This document shows, one piece after another, positions 25,994 through 33,594 of a DNA stretch of 33,594 bases. The position numbers and the translations under genes were made by a program. The stretch is from positions 1-33,594 of the forward strand of contig JAFAMV010000249.1 of the NCBI GenBank assembly GCA_019233055.1, written 5' to 3'. Within the stretch, counting starts at the first letter, position 1, and every line of letters begins with the position of its first letter. The notes under the pieces were generated by a model, which saw nothing but the letters and a program-made list of their open reading frames with translations, was not told the origin of the DNA and made no database searches. Source of the DNA: Curvibacter sp. (lineage in GTDB: Bacteria > Pseudomonadota > Gammaproteobacteria > Burkholderiales > Burkholderiaceae_C).

Positions 25994-26026
25994 TCAGTCC
26001 TGGCGCAGCCGCTGCGCCAGCCTCAG
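25994..26026 (-). pseudogene. Severed native 3' end of the PAP2 gene
   Basis: On the minus strand, in the frame that would continue the PAP2 gene, the codons before the TGA at 25996-25994 read R-L-A-Q-R-L-R-Q-D. If the inverted-repeat element is removed and one CTYAG target copy kept, the upstream codons LLLCL join directly to this tail. It is now separated from its gene by about 265 bp. The hairpin at 26000-26020 is inside this fragment. Confidence 0.65.
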
Positions 26027-26296
26027 AGCCTGTTCAATGTCTCCCACGGGTCGCGCAGCGGTCTTTTCGGGATGGGATGCAAGGCGCGGTGCGCCGTCGA
26101 TAGCCCGGCTATCGACAAGCACCGCAACGCCGCAGACCGCCCGAAAAGGCCACTGCCCTTCGGGTTGGAGCGAAATCGGGCGATTGGATGCCCCGACTGT
26201 TTGCATGGGCACGAGCCCATGCGGCGCATCCGGGCCGCCCACTCATCCCGATTGCGCTCCAACGCGGCCCGTGCGAGACATTGAACAGGCTCTAAG
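26022..26296. mobile_element. MITE-like inverted-repeat element inserted at the 3' end of the PAP2 gene
   Basis: Terminal inverted repeats of 26 bp, beginning AGAGCCTGTTCAATGTCTC at 26025-26050 and mirrored at 26268-26293, match at all but one position. The flanks are CTCAG (26022-26026) and CTAAG (26292-26296), a possible 5-bp target duplication with one change. Inside are nested dyads: GGTCTTTTCGGG (26060-26071) with CCCGAAAAGGCC (26140-26151); a 21-bp near-perfect palindrome at 26096-26116; TTGGAGCGAAATCGGG (26165-26180) with CCCGATTGCGCTCCAA (26247-26262); and GCATGGGC-ACGA-GCCCATGC (26203-26222). There is no transposase or credible gene. It would fold into a multi-stem cruciform. Elements of this build occur as intergenic repeats in Burkholderiales genomes, as far as I recall. 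Confidence 0.85.
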
Positions 26297-27034
26297 ACAC
26301 AGCAGCAGCCACAGGGTGCCGCTGCACAGGCCGGCCAGCACATCGCTGGCGTAATGCACCTGCAGGAACACCCGGCTCATGGGCGCACTGACCACCAGCA
26401 GCACCGTGGCCAGCAGGACCGGCAGATGCCAGCGCGCCGGCGCCAGGCGCAGCACGAGGTAGGCCAGCGTGCCATAGGTGACCAGCACCCCCGAGGCGTG
26501 GCCGCTGGGAAAGCTGTAGCCGGTTTCGTGCAGCAGGCCGTCCAGCGGGGTCGGGCGCTGGCGTGCGAACAGCTGCTTGAGCCCCCAGTTCAGCACGGTG
26601 TTGCCGATCACCGCCAACAGCCAGATCCCGGCCAGTGCGCGTTGCCGGCGCCAGCCCAGCCAGAGCGCCACCAGCACCGCCAGCACGGCCACCGGGGCCG
26701 GGTTGCCGAGCCAGGTGGGCACGGTGAACCACGCCAGGGTGGTCGGCGGCACGGAGCGGGCCAGGCTGGCCGTCAGGGCCTCGTCGAAGCGCGGCAGCGC
26801 ATGGCCGGGCCCGATCTGGCTGGCCAGGGCGGCCAACAGCAGCGCAGCGGGCAGGGCGGCGCCGAACCACAGGGCCCCCGGTCCGAGGCGGCGGCGCAGC
26901 CGCCACAGCAGGCCGGTCAGGGCCAGGGCGGACAGGCAGCCCAGGGCCCAGAAGGCCAGGCCATGCTGCCCCAGCCAAAGGGCCAGATCGGTGGAGGGAA
27001 AGTCGGTCCAGGCCGGGGTAGAGGACGGGGTCAC
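26243..27034 (-). CDS. PAP2-superfamily membrane phosphatase with an element-derived C-terminus
   Basis: A 263-aa polytopic protein from GTG 27034. All three PAP2 phosphatase motifs are intact: KQLFARQRP (C1), YSFPSGHAS (C2, with catalytic His) and SRVFLQVHYASDV (C3, with nucleophile His and Asp). About six membrane spans surround them. Likely substrates are undecaprenyl diphosphate or phosphatidic/phosphatidylglycerol phosphate, with the active site facing the periplasm. After LWLLLCL the last 16 residues (RACSMSRTGRVGAQSG) and the stop codon are encoded by the right end of the inserted inverted-repeat element. The native tail lies beyond the element at 25994-26026. The active site is unaffected, so the protein is probably functional. 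The start lacks a strong Shine-Dalgarno. Confidence 0.88.
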   Translation of the reverse strand: MTPSSTPAWTDFPSTDLALWLGQHGLAFWALGCLSALALTGLLWRLRRRLGPGALWFGAALPAALLLAALASQIGPGHALPRFDEALTASLARSVPPTTLAWFTVPTWLGNPAPVAVLAVLVALWLGWRRQRALAGIWLLAVIGNTVLNWGLKQLFARQRPTPLDGLLHETGYSFPSGHASGVLVTYGTLAYLVLRLAPARWHLPVLLATVLLVVSAPMSRVFLQVHYASDVLAGLCSGTLWLLLCLRACSMSRTGRVGAQSG

Positions 27035-27120
27035 GTTGCGGGGCGGTGCCAGGCTGAGAAGGCGGCATTATCGAGCCGGATCGATCGAGGTCCGAACGCC
27101 TGCTTTGTCCTGAATCGACG

Positions 27121-27147
27121 TTGCCGGGGCCGCCTGGGTGTATAAAT
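27121..27147 (+). promoter_or_regulatory. Candidate promoter of the YebC-family gene
   Basis: TATAAA (27141-27146) is an excellent -10 in GC-rich DNA. The nearest -35-like hexamer, TTGCCG (27121-27126), is only 14 bp away, so it may rely on an extended or otherwise assisted -10. The leader of about 80 nt contains a CCTGG/CCAGG hairpin near 27159-27177. Confidence 0.5.
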
Positions 27148-27234
27148 TGCACCCTTCCTGGTCTCCGATGCCAGGTCCAGGGCCGGTGCCGACGAGGTCG
27201 GCGCGGCCGATCCCAACTCCAAGAAAGCATCGAC

Positions 27235-27948
27235 ATGGGCGCGCAATGGAAAGCAAAGGGCAAGGCACAGGTGGCCGATGCCCGCGGCAAGCTGTTTGGC
27301 AAGCTGGCCAAGGAAATCATGGTGGCCGCACGCGGTGGTGCCGACCCGGCGCTGAATTCGCGCCTGCGTCTGGTGGTCGAGCAGGCCCGCAAGGTGTCCA
27401 TGCCCAAGGACACGCTCGAACGGGCCATCAAGAAGGGCGCCGGCATCGGCGTCGATGCGGCGCATTTCGAGCATGTGATCTATGAGGGCTTTGCACCGCA
27501 CCGCGTGCCGGTGATGGTCGAATGCCTGACCGACAACGTGAACCGCACCGCACCCGAGATGCGGGTGCTGTTCCGCAAGGGCCAGCTCGGCACCTCGGGC
27601 TCGGTGTCCTGGGACTTCGACCATGTGGGCCTGATCGAGGCCGAACCCGCCGTGGCCGGCGCCGACCCCGAGCTGGCGGCCATCGAGGCGGGCGCCCAGG
27701 ACTTCGAGCCCGGCGACGAGGAGGGGCACACCCTGTTCATCACCGAGGCGGCCGATCTCGATCTGGTCAGCCGGGCCCTGCCGGCCCAGGGCTTCAATGT
27801 GGTCTCGGCCAAGCTGGGCTACAAGCCCAAGAACCCGATCAGCGCGGCCAGCCTGAGCGCCGAACAGCTCGAAGAGGTGGAGTCCTTCCTGGCCGCCATC
27901 GACGGCAACGACGACGTGCAGACGGTCTTCGCCGGGCTGGTGGCCTGA
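27235..27948 (+). CDS. YebC/PmpR-family protein (YeeN-like)
   Basis: A 237-aa protein of the TACO1/YebC family. From the start at 27235 it reads [35 protein letters not shown]. This lacks the AGHSKW opening of classic YebC and is closer to YeeN-type members. Further blocks: [59 protein letters not shown], and [18 protein letters not shown]. The C-terminal acidic domain ends [12 protein letters not shown]. The family was long annotated as transcriptional regulators; recent work on relatives supports a translation role at proline stretches. It is not next to ruvABC, where YebC itself often lies, which agrees with the YeeN type. Convergent with the diguanylate cyclase gene. Confidence 0.9.
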   Translation: MGAQWKAKGKAQVADARGKLFGKLAKEIMVAARGGADPALNSRLRLVVEQARKVSMPKDTLERAIKKGAGIGVDAAHFEHVIYEGFAPHRVPVMVECLTDNVNRTAPEMRVLFRKGQLGTSGSVSWDFDHVGLIEAEPAVAGADPELAAIEAGAQDFEPGDEEGHTLFITEAADLDLVSRALPAQGFNVVSAKLGYKPKNPISAASLSAEQLEEVESFLAAIDGNDDVQTVFAGLVA

Positions 27949-27961
27949 TCGGCTGCGCGGC

Positions 27962-29401
27962 TCAGGCCTCGGTGAGGCTGCTCTGCGAGACCTCGAAGGA
28001 CTCGCTGAAGGCCGCACCGACCCGGTTGCGCCCCTGGTGCTTGGCGCGGTAGAGCGCGGCATCGGCGCGCTCGAGGAAGGTCTTGGCGCCGGTGTCCAGG
28101 CGCGGGTTGTACTGGGCCACGCCGAAGCTCAGGGTCAGCAGCTTGCCGTTGGGCGAGGTGGCGTCCGGCAGGCCCCGGTCATGCAGCGACTGCTGGATGC
28201 GCTGCACCAGCTCCAGCCCGCCTTCGAGATCGGTGTTGGGCAGCACCAGGGTGAATTCCTCGCCGCCGTAGCGGGCCACCATGTCGGTGGCCCGTTGCAC
28301 CACCGAACCCAGCACCTGCCCCACTTCGCGCAGGCAGTCGTCGCCGATCAGGTGGCCATAGAAATCGTTGAAGGCCTTGAAATGGTCGATGTCGCACATC
28401 ACCAGGGCCAGCGGCTCACCCAGGCGCTGGGCGCGGGCCACCTCGCGTTCGAGGATGGTGTCGAGGGCGCGCCGGTTGAGCAGTCCGGTCAGGCCGTCCA
28501 GCCAGGCCTGCTGGCGCAGCTCTTCATTGTCGGCCTGCAGCTGTCTGGCGCTGTCGCGCAGGGCCTGCTCCTGCGCGCGGGCGGCGGTGACATCGCTGAG
28601 GCGGACCACGCAGCCGTCGAGCAAGGGGGTGATCTGGAGGGCGAAGTGCAGCGTCTGCTGGTCGACGGTCAGCGACAGATCGCGCTGCAGCGCCGCCCGG
28701 TTGCCGACCACGGCGCGGCAGTCGGCGTCCAGGGCCAGCGAGGGCCAGCCGGCGAAGGCCTCGTGGGCCAGGGCGCCCACCTGGCGGCCCGGAAGGGCGC
28801 CGGCCAGCCGGGAGAAGGCGGTGTTGGCCACGGTGACCAGCCAATGCTGCAATTCGCCACGCGGCCCGCGCAGGCTGCGCAGCACCAGCACGGCTTCGCC
28901 GCTGCCGTCCAGCACGGTCTCGAGCAGGCGGGCCCGGGCTTCGGTGGCCTGGTTGAAGGCCACGATCCAGACCCGTCCATCGTCATCACGCAGGGGCATC
29001 ACCAGGCGTTCCCAGGTCAGCACGCAGGGGTTGCGGCGTGAGAAATGGCGGACGTAGACCGGCTGCGCCCGGCTTGTCACCGCCTGGAAATGCTGCAGCT
29101 GCAGACTGGCCAGCGCATCGCCGGTCTGGCCGACCCGCTGACCGCTGGGGTCGCTGGCGCTGTCGCGGCGGACCTCATCGCCACAGTAGTAGACCCGGTA
29201 GTCGCCGTCCTCCTCGGGTTCGAAGACCGTGACCTGGGCGGCAAAGGCGGCCAGAGGGCCATCGATCGAAAACGAAGCCAATGCGGGCATGGCGCCCTCG
29301 GCCGGGCGCAGCGACTGCCAGAGCCTGAGCAAGGCCAGGATGTCGGGGCTGTCTACCGACTGCTCGATGGAGGTCCATACCTCCTGGTGCCAGATGGCCA
29401 T
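27962..29401 (-). CDS. PAS-GGDEF diguanylate cyclase
   Basis: A 479-aa cytoplasmic protein. ATG 29401 is chosen because AAGGAG lies 6 nt upstream. Residues about 30-155 form a PAS-like sensor (VFEPEEDGDYRVYYCGDEV, PVYVRHFSRRNPCVLTWERLVMPL, VWIVAFNQ). A second PAS-like region spans about 155-275, followed by a short coiled coil (AQEQALRDSARQLQADNEELRQQ). The GGDEF domain begins LDGLTGLLNRRALD. The active-site motif is GGEEF (379-383), preceded by the inhibitory I-site RxxD (Arg370-Asp373), so c-di-GMP feedback is likely. There are no membrane spans. It probably makes c-di-GMP in response to a small intracellular ligand. Monocistronic, divergent from metH. Confidence 0.94.
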   Translation of the reverse strand: MAIWHQEVWTSIEQSVDSPDILALLRLWQSLRPAEGAMPALASFSIDGPLAAFAAQVTVFEPEEDGDYRVYYCGDEVRRDSASDPSGQRVGQTGDALASLQLQHFQAVTSRAQPVYVRHFSRRNPCVLTWERLVMPLRDDDGRVWIVAFNQATEARARLLETVLDGSGEAVLVLRSLRGPRGELQHWLVTVANTAFSRLAGALPGRQVGALAHEAFAGWPSLALDADCRAVVGNRAALQRDLSLTVDQQTLHFALQITPLLDGCVVRLSDVTAARAQEQALRDSARQLQADNEELRQQAWLDGLTGLLNRRALDTILEREVARAQRLGEPLALVMCDIDHFKAFNDFYGHLIGDDCLREVGQVLGSVVQRATDMVARYGGEEFTLVLPNTDLEGGLELVQRIQQSLHDRGLPDATSPNGKLLTLSFGVAQYNPRLDTGAKTFLERADAALYRAKHQGRNRVGAAFSESFEVSQSSLTEA

Positions 29402-29586
29402 GAGACTCCTTGGTGCCCATGTGGGCCGACCGATGGTGTGGTGCAGCACAGCCAGGGACTCATGAAGGCACGGGCGAAGGGACAGGCACTCCCCCTTTTT
29501 TGTTTTGTCTGTGGCTGCAGGCGACGCTCAATAACCAACCAGTCTAGCAAAGCCTGCCGATTTGCAACAGGGTGCCCGACCCGGGA

Positions 29587-29613
29587 CCGGCCCCCCACGG
29601 TGGCGGGGGCCGG
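29587..29613. other. Strong GC hairpin just upstream of metH
   Basis: CCGGCCCCC (29587-29595) and GGGGGCCGG (29605-29613) form a perfect 9-bp stem with a 9-nt loop. No T-run follows on either strand. It spans the -35 region of the candidate promoter and ends 22 nt before the start codon. The remainder of the 29402-29634 gap has a T-rich tract (29496-29508) and little else. Confidence 0.55.
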
Positions 29614-29622
29614 CCAGCTTCC

Positions 29623-29628
29623 TACAAT
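29623..29628 (+). promoter_or_regulatory. Candidate -10 box of metH, implying a leaderless transcript
   Basis: TACAAT matches the -10 consensus at five of six positions and ends 6 nt before the ATG at 29635. No Shine-Dalgarno lies between. Initiation at the usual distance would put the transcript start at or next to the A of the start codon. No good -35 is present. Confidence 0.45.
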
Positions 29629-29634
29629 CCGGGT

Positions 29635-30720
<1,086 letters not shown>

Positions 30721-30730
30721 GGCCGGCACC

Positions 30731-31138
30731 ATGCGGGCCCTCGGCAACTTTCTGTGGCTGCTGTTCGGCGGCCTGGTCATGGGGCTGTGCTGGTGGCTGC
30801 TCGGCCTGTTGGCCTTTGCGACCATCGTCGGCATTCCCTGGGGCCGGGCCTGCTTCGTGATCGGCCAGTTCACCTTCCTGCCCTTCGGCCGGGAGGCCGT
30901 CAGCCGCCGCGAGCTCAGCGGCCAGGACGACCTGGGCACCGGTTTCCTGGGCCTGCTCGGCAACCTGGTCTGGTTTGTCTTTGCTGGCTTCTGGCTGGCG
31001 GTCGGTCACCTGGCGGCGGCGCTGGCCTGCTTCGTCACCCTGATCGGCATCCCCTTCGGCCTGCAGCACCTGAAGCTGGCGGTGCTGGCGCTGGCGCCGA
31101 TCGGCAAGACCATCGTCCGCCGCGAGGACCTGCGATGA
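30731..31138 (+). CDS. YccF-domain inner-membrane protein
   Basis: A 135-aa membrane protein with the duplicated YccF (DUF307) motif. The first copy is NFLWLLFGGLVMGLCWWLLGLLAFATIVGIPWGRACFVIGQFTFLPFGRE. The second is NLVWFVFAGFWLAVGHLAAALACFVTLIGIPFGLQHLKLAVLALAPIGK. The paired GIPWG and GIPFG turns and four membrane segments are characteristic. Function unknown in the family. It begins 10 nt after metH and overlaps the next gene by four bases (ATGA 31135-31138). Confidence 0.88.
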   Translation: MRALGNFLWLLFGGLVMGLCWWLLGLLAFATIVGIPWGRACFVIGQFTFLPFGREAVSRRELSGQDDLGTGFLGLLGNLVWFVFAGFWLAVGHLAAALACFVTLIGIPFGLQHLKLAVLALAPIGKTIVRREDLR

Positions 31139-31563
31139 CAGCCCAGACCGTGCTCGCGCCATTGTTCGCCCTGGCCGCCTGGACGGCCCTGGTGCTGCTG
31201 CTGATTCCGATCACCCGCGTCCGCGCGGGCCTGCGCCGCGAGATCGTGGCCGATGACTTCAGGTACGGCGAGTCGGCCTCGGTGCCCAAGGCGGTGAGCC
31301 TGCCCAACCGCAACTACATGAACCTGCTGGAGCTGCCGGTGCTGTTCTACGTGGCCGGCCTGATCATGGTGGTGATGCATTGCGCCACCCCGCGGATGGT
31401 CGATCTGGCCTGGGCCTATGTGGGCCTGCGGGTGCTGCACAGCCTGGTGCACCTGAGCTACAACCGGGTGATGCACCGGCTGGCGCTGTTCGCGGCCAGC
31501 AACGGGGTGCTGGTGTGGCTGTGGGTGCTGCTGGGCCTGAGTGTGTTTGCCAGCGGGGGCTGA
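31135..31563 (+). CDS. MAPEG-family membrane protein
   Basis: A 142-aa protein with four membrane segments. Family features: PNRNYMNLLELPVLFYVAGLIMVVM, matching the N-x-x-E-x-P-x-x-F core, and LAWAYVGLRVLHSLVHLSYNRVMHRLALF, matching the R-x-x-H-x-x-x-H/Y-x-x-x-N signature. MAPEG members include microsomal glutathione transferases and eicosanoid enzymes; bacterial ones are mostly uncharacterised. The start overlaps the yccF stop, so the two are translationally coupled. Last gene of the metH operon. The 131 nt beyond it contain only a weak GGGCC/GGCCC hairpin (31675-31690). Confidence 0.88.
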   Translation: MTAQTVLAPLFALAAWTALVLLLIPITRVRAGLRREIVADDFRYGESASVPKAVSLPNRNYMNLLELPVLFYVAGLIMVVMHCATPRMVDLAWAYVGLRVLHSLVHLSYNRVMHRLALFAASNGVLVWLWVLLGLSVFASGG

Positions 31564-31694
31564 GGCTTGCTGCTGGCCCTGCCCCACCCGGGGCGCAGGC
31601 GGTGCAGAAAATCAGGCGCGGTGGTCGCGTCGTGCCCTCAAGCTGATACGTCCACCTCGACGGCGGCGCACGCTGGGCCTGCGCGGGCCCGGTG

Positions 31695-32222
31695 TCAGCG
31701 GAGCGCCGCCTTGTCCAGCGCGGCCGGCAGCAGTTCGTCGAGCTGGTGGATCATCGCCACATAGACCGCCATCGGCTTGCCCCAGGCGTCGGGCACGTCC
31801 TGGTGGCTGCCCGAGGCGTATTCGGCCAGGGTGAAGGTCTTGTCGCGGGCCTCCGGGAAGGTCTCGATCACGCGGGCCTTGTGCTTCTCGGTCATGGTCA
31901 GGATCAGGTCGGCGTGGCGTGCGTCGTTGGCGCTCATCTGCGCGGCCACATGGGCGCGCACATCGAGGCCGCGCTCCAGCAGCAGCTGGGCGGCATTGGC
32001 CTCGGGCTTGACATCGAAGGGGTCCATGTCGACGGCGCGCGAGATCACCGCGACCTTGAGGCCGTGTTCGGCAATGAAGCGGCTGGCCAGGGCTTCGGCA
32101 CTGACGCTGCGGCCGGTGTTGCCGGTGTCCACGAAGGCGATCTTGCGCGGCTCTTCGGCGTGGGCACCGAAGGCGAGCAGCAGGGACAGCAGCAGGACAG
32201 GGCGGAAGGCGGAGGGTTTCAT
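31695..32222 (-). CDS. Secreted low-molecular-weight phosphatase-fold protein lacking the catalytic cysteine
   Basis: A 175-aa protein. From ATG 32222 the N-terminus is a signal peptide (VLLLSLLLAFGAHA, cleavage after residue 22). The mature part is an LMW protein-tyrosine-phosphatase/arsenate-reductase fold. The P-loop, C-x5-R-S in the family (VCTGNTCRS), reads VDTGNTGRS: Asp32 replaces the nucleophilic Cys, and Gly37 the second Cys; Arg38 and Ser39 are kept. The general-acid loop VPDAWGKP retains Asp, and DLILTMTEKHKARV is the usual fifth-strand region. Phosphatase activity by the normal mechanism is therefore unlikely. A periplasmic phosphate- or anion-binding role is possible. A GTG at 32246 is an alternative start. 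It is divergent from a secreted hydrolase. Confidence 0.82.
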   Translation of the reverse strand: MKPSAFRPVLLLSLLLAFGAHAEEPRKIAFVDTGNTGRSVSAEALASRFIAEHGLKVAVISRAVDMDPFDVKPEANAAQLLLERGLDVRAHVAAQMSANDARHADLILTMTEKHKARVIETFPEARDKTFTLAEYASGSHQDVPDAWGKPMAVYVAMIHQLDELLPAALDKAALR

Positions 32223-32387
32223 CGTGGCAGGGGAAGGAGAGGGCACAGGGTGAGCAGTCTGGTGGCCTCATGTGTCACCTTGATGTGAGCCGGGTAGGCG
32301 GGCCAGGTCCATGCCCACGGCCGCGCCGGGGAGGTGGCAGGCTCCACTCTCTGCTACGCTCTTGGCCGACCCGCAACAGGAGGGCCC

Positions 32388-33473
32388 ATGGCCTTGTCGA
32401 TCCGCCGGACGGCGTGCATGTCGTCCACCGTGCTGCTCCGTGTCGGCCTGCTGGCCTTCTGTCTTCTGGGGCTGCCCCGGGTGTTCGCCCAGCCGGCCGA
32501 AGCCACCCGTTACGGGCCTGAACTGGAGGGCTTTGCCTATCCCTATCCGGTGCAGCATTTCAGCTTCCGGTCTCAGGGACAGGATCTGCAGATGGCCTAC
32601 ATGGACCTCCCGGCCAGGGCGCCAGCCACGGGACAGACCGTGGTGCTGATGCATGGCAAGAATTTCTGCGGCGCGACCTGGGCGCAGACCATGGCGTTTC
32701 TGAGCCAGAGCGGCTACCGGGTCGTGGTGCCGGATCAGATCGGTTTCTGCGCCTCGAGCAAACCGGCCCACTACCAGTACAGCTTCCAGCAGTTGGCCCG
32801 CAACACGGCGGCCCTGCTGCAGCAGTTGGGGGTGGACCGGGCCAGCTTGGTCGGGCATTCGACCGGAGGGATGCTGGCCGCCCGCTATGCCCTGATGTTC
32901 CCCGAGACGGTACGAAGCCTGCTGCTGCTGAACCCCAACCCCATCGGACTCGAGGACTGGAAGGCCCTGGGCGTGCCGAGTCGCACACCGGACGAATGGT
33001 TTCAGCGTGAGCTCCGGCTGTCTGCGGAGGGCGTGCGTCAGTACGAACGCGCCGTTTATTACGGGGGCCGCTGGAAGCCGGAGTACGACCGGTGGGTGGA
33101 CATGCTCGCAGGGTTGAACCAGGGGCCGGGGCACGAACTCGTGGCCTGGAACTCGGCGCTCATCTACGACATGATCTTCACCCAGCCGGTGGTCTACGAA
33201 TTCGGTTTGTTGAAGGTGCCCACCACCCTGATGCTGGGCACGGCGGACACCACCGCGATCGGCAGCGATGTGGCGCCGCCCGAACTGCGCCGCCAACTGG
33301 GTCGCTATGACCGCCTGGGGCGGCAGGTGGTGCAGACCATTCCGGGGGGGCGCCTGATCGAATTCGAGGGACTGGGCCATGCACCCCAGATCGAAGAGCC
33401 TGAACGGTTCCACCAGGCGCTGCTCGTGGAGCTCCGCAGGCAGGATGATCCGGGGCGGAGCCCGGGGCACTGA
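32388..33473 (+). CDS. Secreted alpha/beta-hydrolase
   Basis: A 361-aa protein. ATG 32388 is preceded by AGGAGG. The signal peptide (RRTACMSSTVLLRVGLLAFCLLGLPRVFA) probably ends near residue 34, so it is periplasmic or exported. The hydrolase fold has VVLMHGKNFCGATWAQTM (oxyanion HGKNF) and VVVPDQIGFCASSKP. The nucleophile Ser158 is in LVGHSTGGMLAARYALMFP. The acid is probably Asp287 in MLGTADTTA, and His331 lies in GLGHAPQIEEPERFH. The cap region contains a long Trp/Tyr-rich insert (EWFQRELRLSAEGVRQYERAVYYGG). Substrate unknown; the fold includes esterases, epoxide hydrolases and C-C hydrolases. The LuxR-type gene is convergent with it. Confidence 0.88.
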   Translation: MALSIRRTACMSSTVLLRVGLLAFCLLGLPRVFAQPAEATRYGPELEGFAYPYPVQHFSFRSQGQDLQMAYMDLPARAPATGQTVVLMHGKNFCGATWAQTMAFLSQSGYRVVVPDQIGFCASSKPAHYQYSFQQLARNTAALLQQLGVDRASLVGHSTGGMLAARYALMFPETVRSLLLLNPNPIGLEDWKALGVPSRTPDEWFQRELRLSAEGVRQYERAVYYGGRWKPEYDRWVDMLAGLNQGPGHELVAWNSALIYDMIFTQPVVYEFGLLKVPTTLMLGTADTTAIGSDVAPPELRRQLGRYDRLGRQVVQTIPGGRLIEFEGLGHAPQIEEPERFHQALLVELRRQDDPGRSPGH

Positions 33474-33492
33474 AGCGCATGGCGCCCATGGC

Positions 33493-33594
33493 TCAGGTCA
33501 GCAGGCGTCCCGCCATGGCGGCCGCAGCGGTCCGGGTTTCCACGCCGAGCTTTTCGAAGATGTGCTCCAGGTGCTTGTTCACCGTGCGCGGGCT
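33493..33594 (-). CDS. C-terminal end of a LuxR/NarL-type response regulator (partial)
   Basis: Only the last 33 residues are present. They read SPRTVNKHLEHIFEKLGVETRTAAAAMAGRLLT, the recognition helix and final helix of a LuxR-type HTH domain (consensus S-x-x-T-V-x-x-H-x-x-x-I-x-x-K-L-x-V-x-x-R). The rest, including any receiver domain, lies beyond the right edge. The gene is convergent with the secreted hydrolase. Confidence 0.85.
   Translation of the reverse strand, partial: SPRTVNKHLEHIFEKLGVETRTAAAAMAGRLLT

Noticed and set aside
25994..26242. Open frame of 82 codons running through the inverted-repeat element
   Set aside because: Most of it reads through the element's palindromes. Only its last nine codons are meaningful, as the severed PAP2 tail.
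26022..26296. Insertion sequence or transposon remnant with its own transposase
   Set aside because: Only 265 bp and no transposase-like translation in any frame; best described as a non-autonomous element.

Overview
The window is a high-GC, densely packed stretch of a Gram-negative chromosome. Its gene set points to a betaproteobacterium of the order Burkholderiales, probably near Comamonadaceae or Sphaerotilaceae; that placement is inferred from protein style and gene order, not from a marker gene. The signs are mnmG-rsmG next to parA and parB with parS sites, minCDE, a beta-class GstA-type transferase, a split cobalamin methionine synthase, an acetoacetyl-CoA synthetase and a Pal lipoprotein. 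Almost all of it is ordinary chromosomal backbone. I see no phage, integrase, transposase, CRISPR array, rRNA or tRNA. Layout: (1) 1-355 is the 5' end of an Old Yellow Enzyme on the minus strand. It is divergent from a five-gene LivKHMGF-type ABC importer (608-5265), and the shared intergenic region carries an operator-like palindrome. (2) 5481-6460, minus strand: a GstA-like glutathione transferase and a small CxxCxxCC (YkgJ-type) protein. (3) 6667-13110, plus strand: mnmG, rsmG, a LysE-type exporter, parA, a small serine hydrolase, parB and a membrane-anchored methyltransferase-like protein. Two perfect parS sites and one degenerate parS lie in or beside these genes. (4) 13107-17488, minus strand: an HDOD protein, a ClC-type chloride/proton antiporter, a Pal-type lipoprotein away from any tol genes, and a UraA-type permease. 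(5) 17675-21643: a second HDOD protein and acetoacetyl-CoA synthetase (plus), then an EamA exporter (minus). (6) 21794-23680: the minCDE division-site operon. (7) 23693-25980: a flavin reductase (minus) divergent from an alpha/beta-hydrolase that lacks its nucleophile, which overlaps an MpaA-like carboxypeptidase. (8) 25994-27034: a PAP2 phosphatase whose 3' end is interrupted by a roughly 265-bp inverted-repeat element with no coding capacity of its own. (9) 27235-31563: a YebC-family regulator, a PAS-GGDEF diguanylate cyclase (minus), and an operon of the homocysteine-methyltransferase half of MetH, a YccF-like protein and a MAPEG protein. (10) 31695-33594: a secreted low-molecular-weight phosphatase-fold protein without its catalytic cysteine, a secreted alpha/beta-hydrolase, and the tail of a LuxR-type regulator. 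The most notable items are the MITE-like element, with a second 57-bp relative upstream of minC; the reconstructable disruption of the PAP2 tail; the parS cluster, in which one site overlaps a start codon; and two enzyme-fold proteins that have lost their nucleophiles. I did not find a large undescribed multi-gene system.
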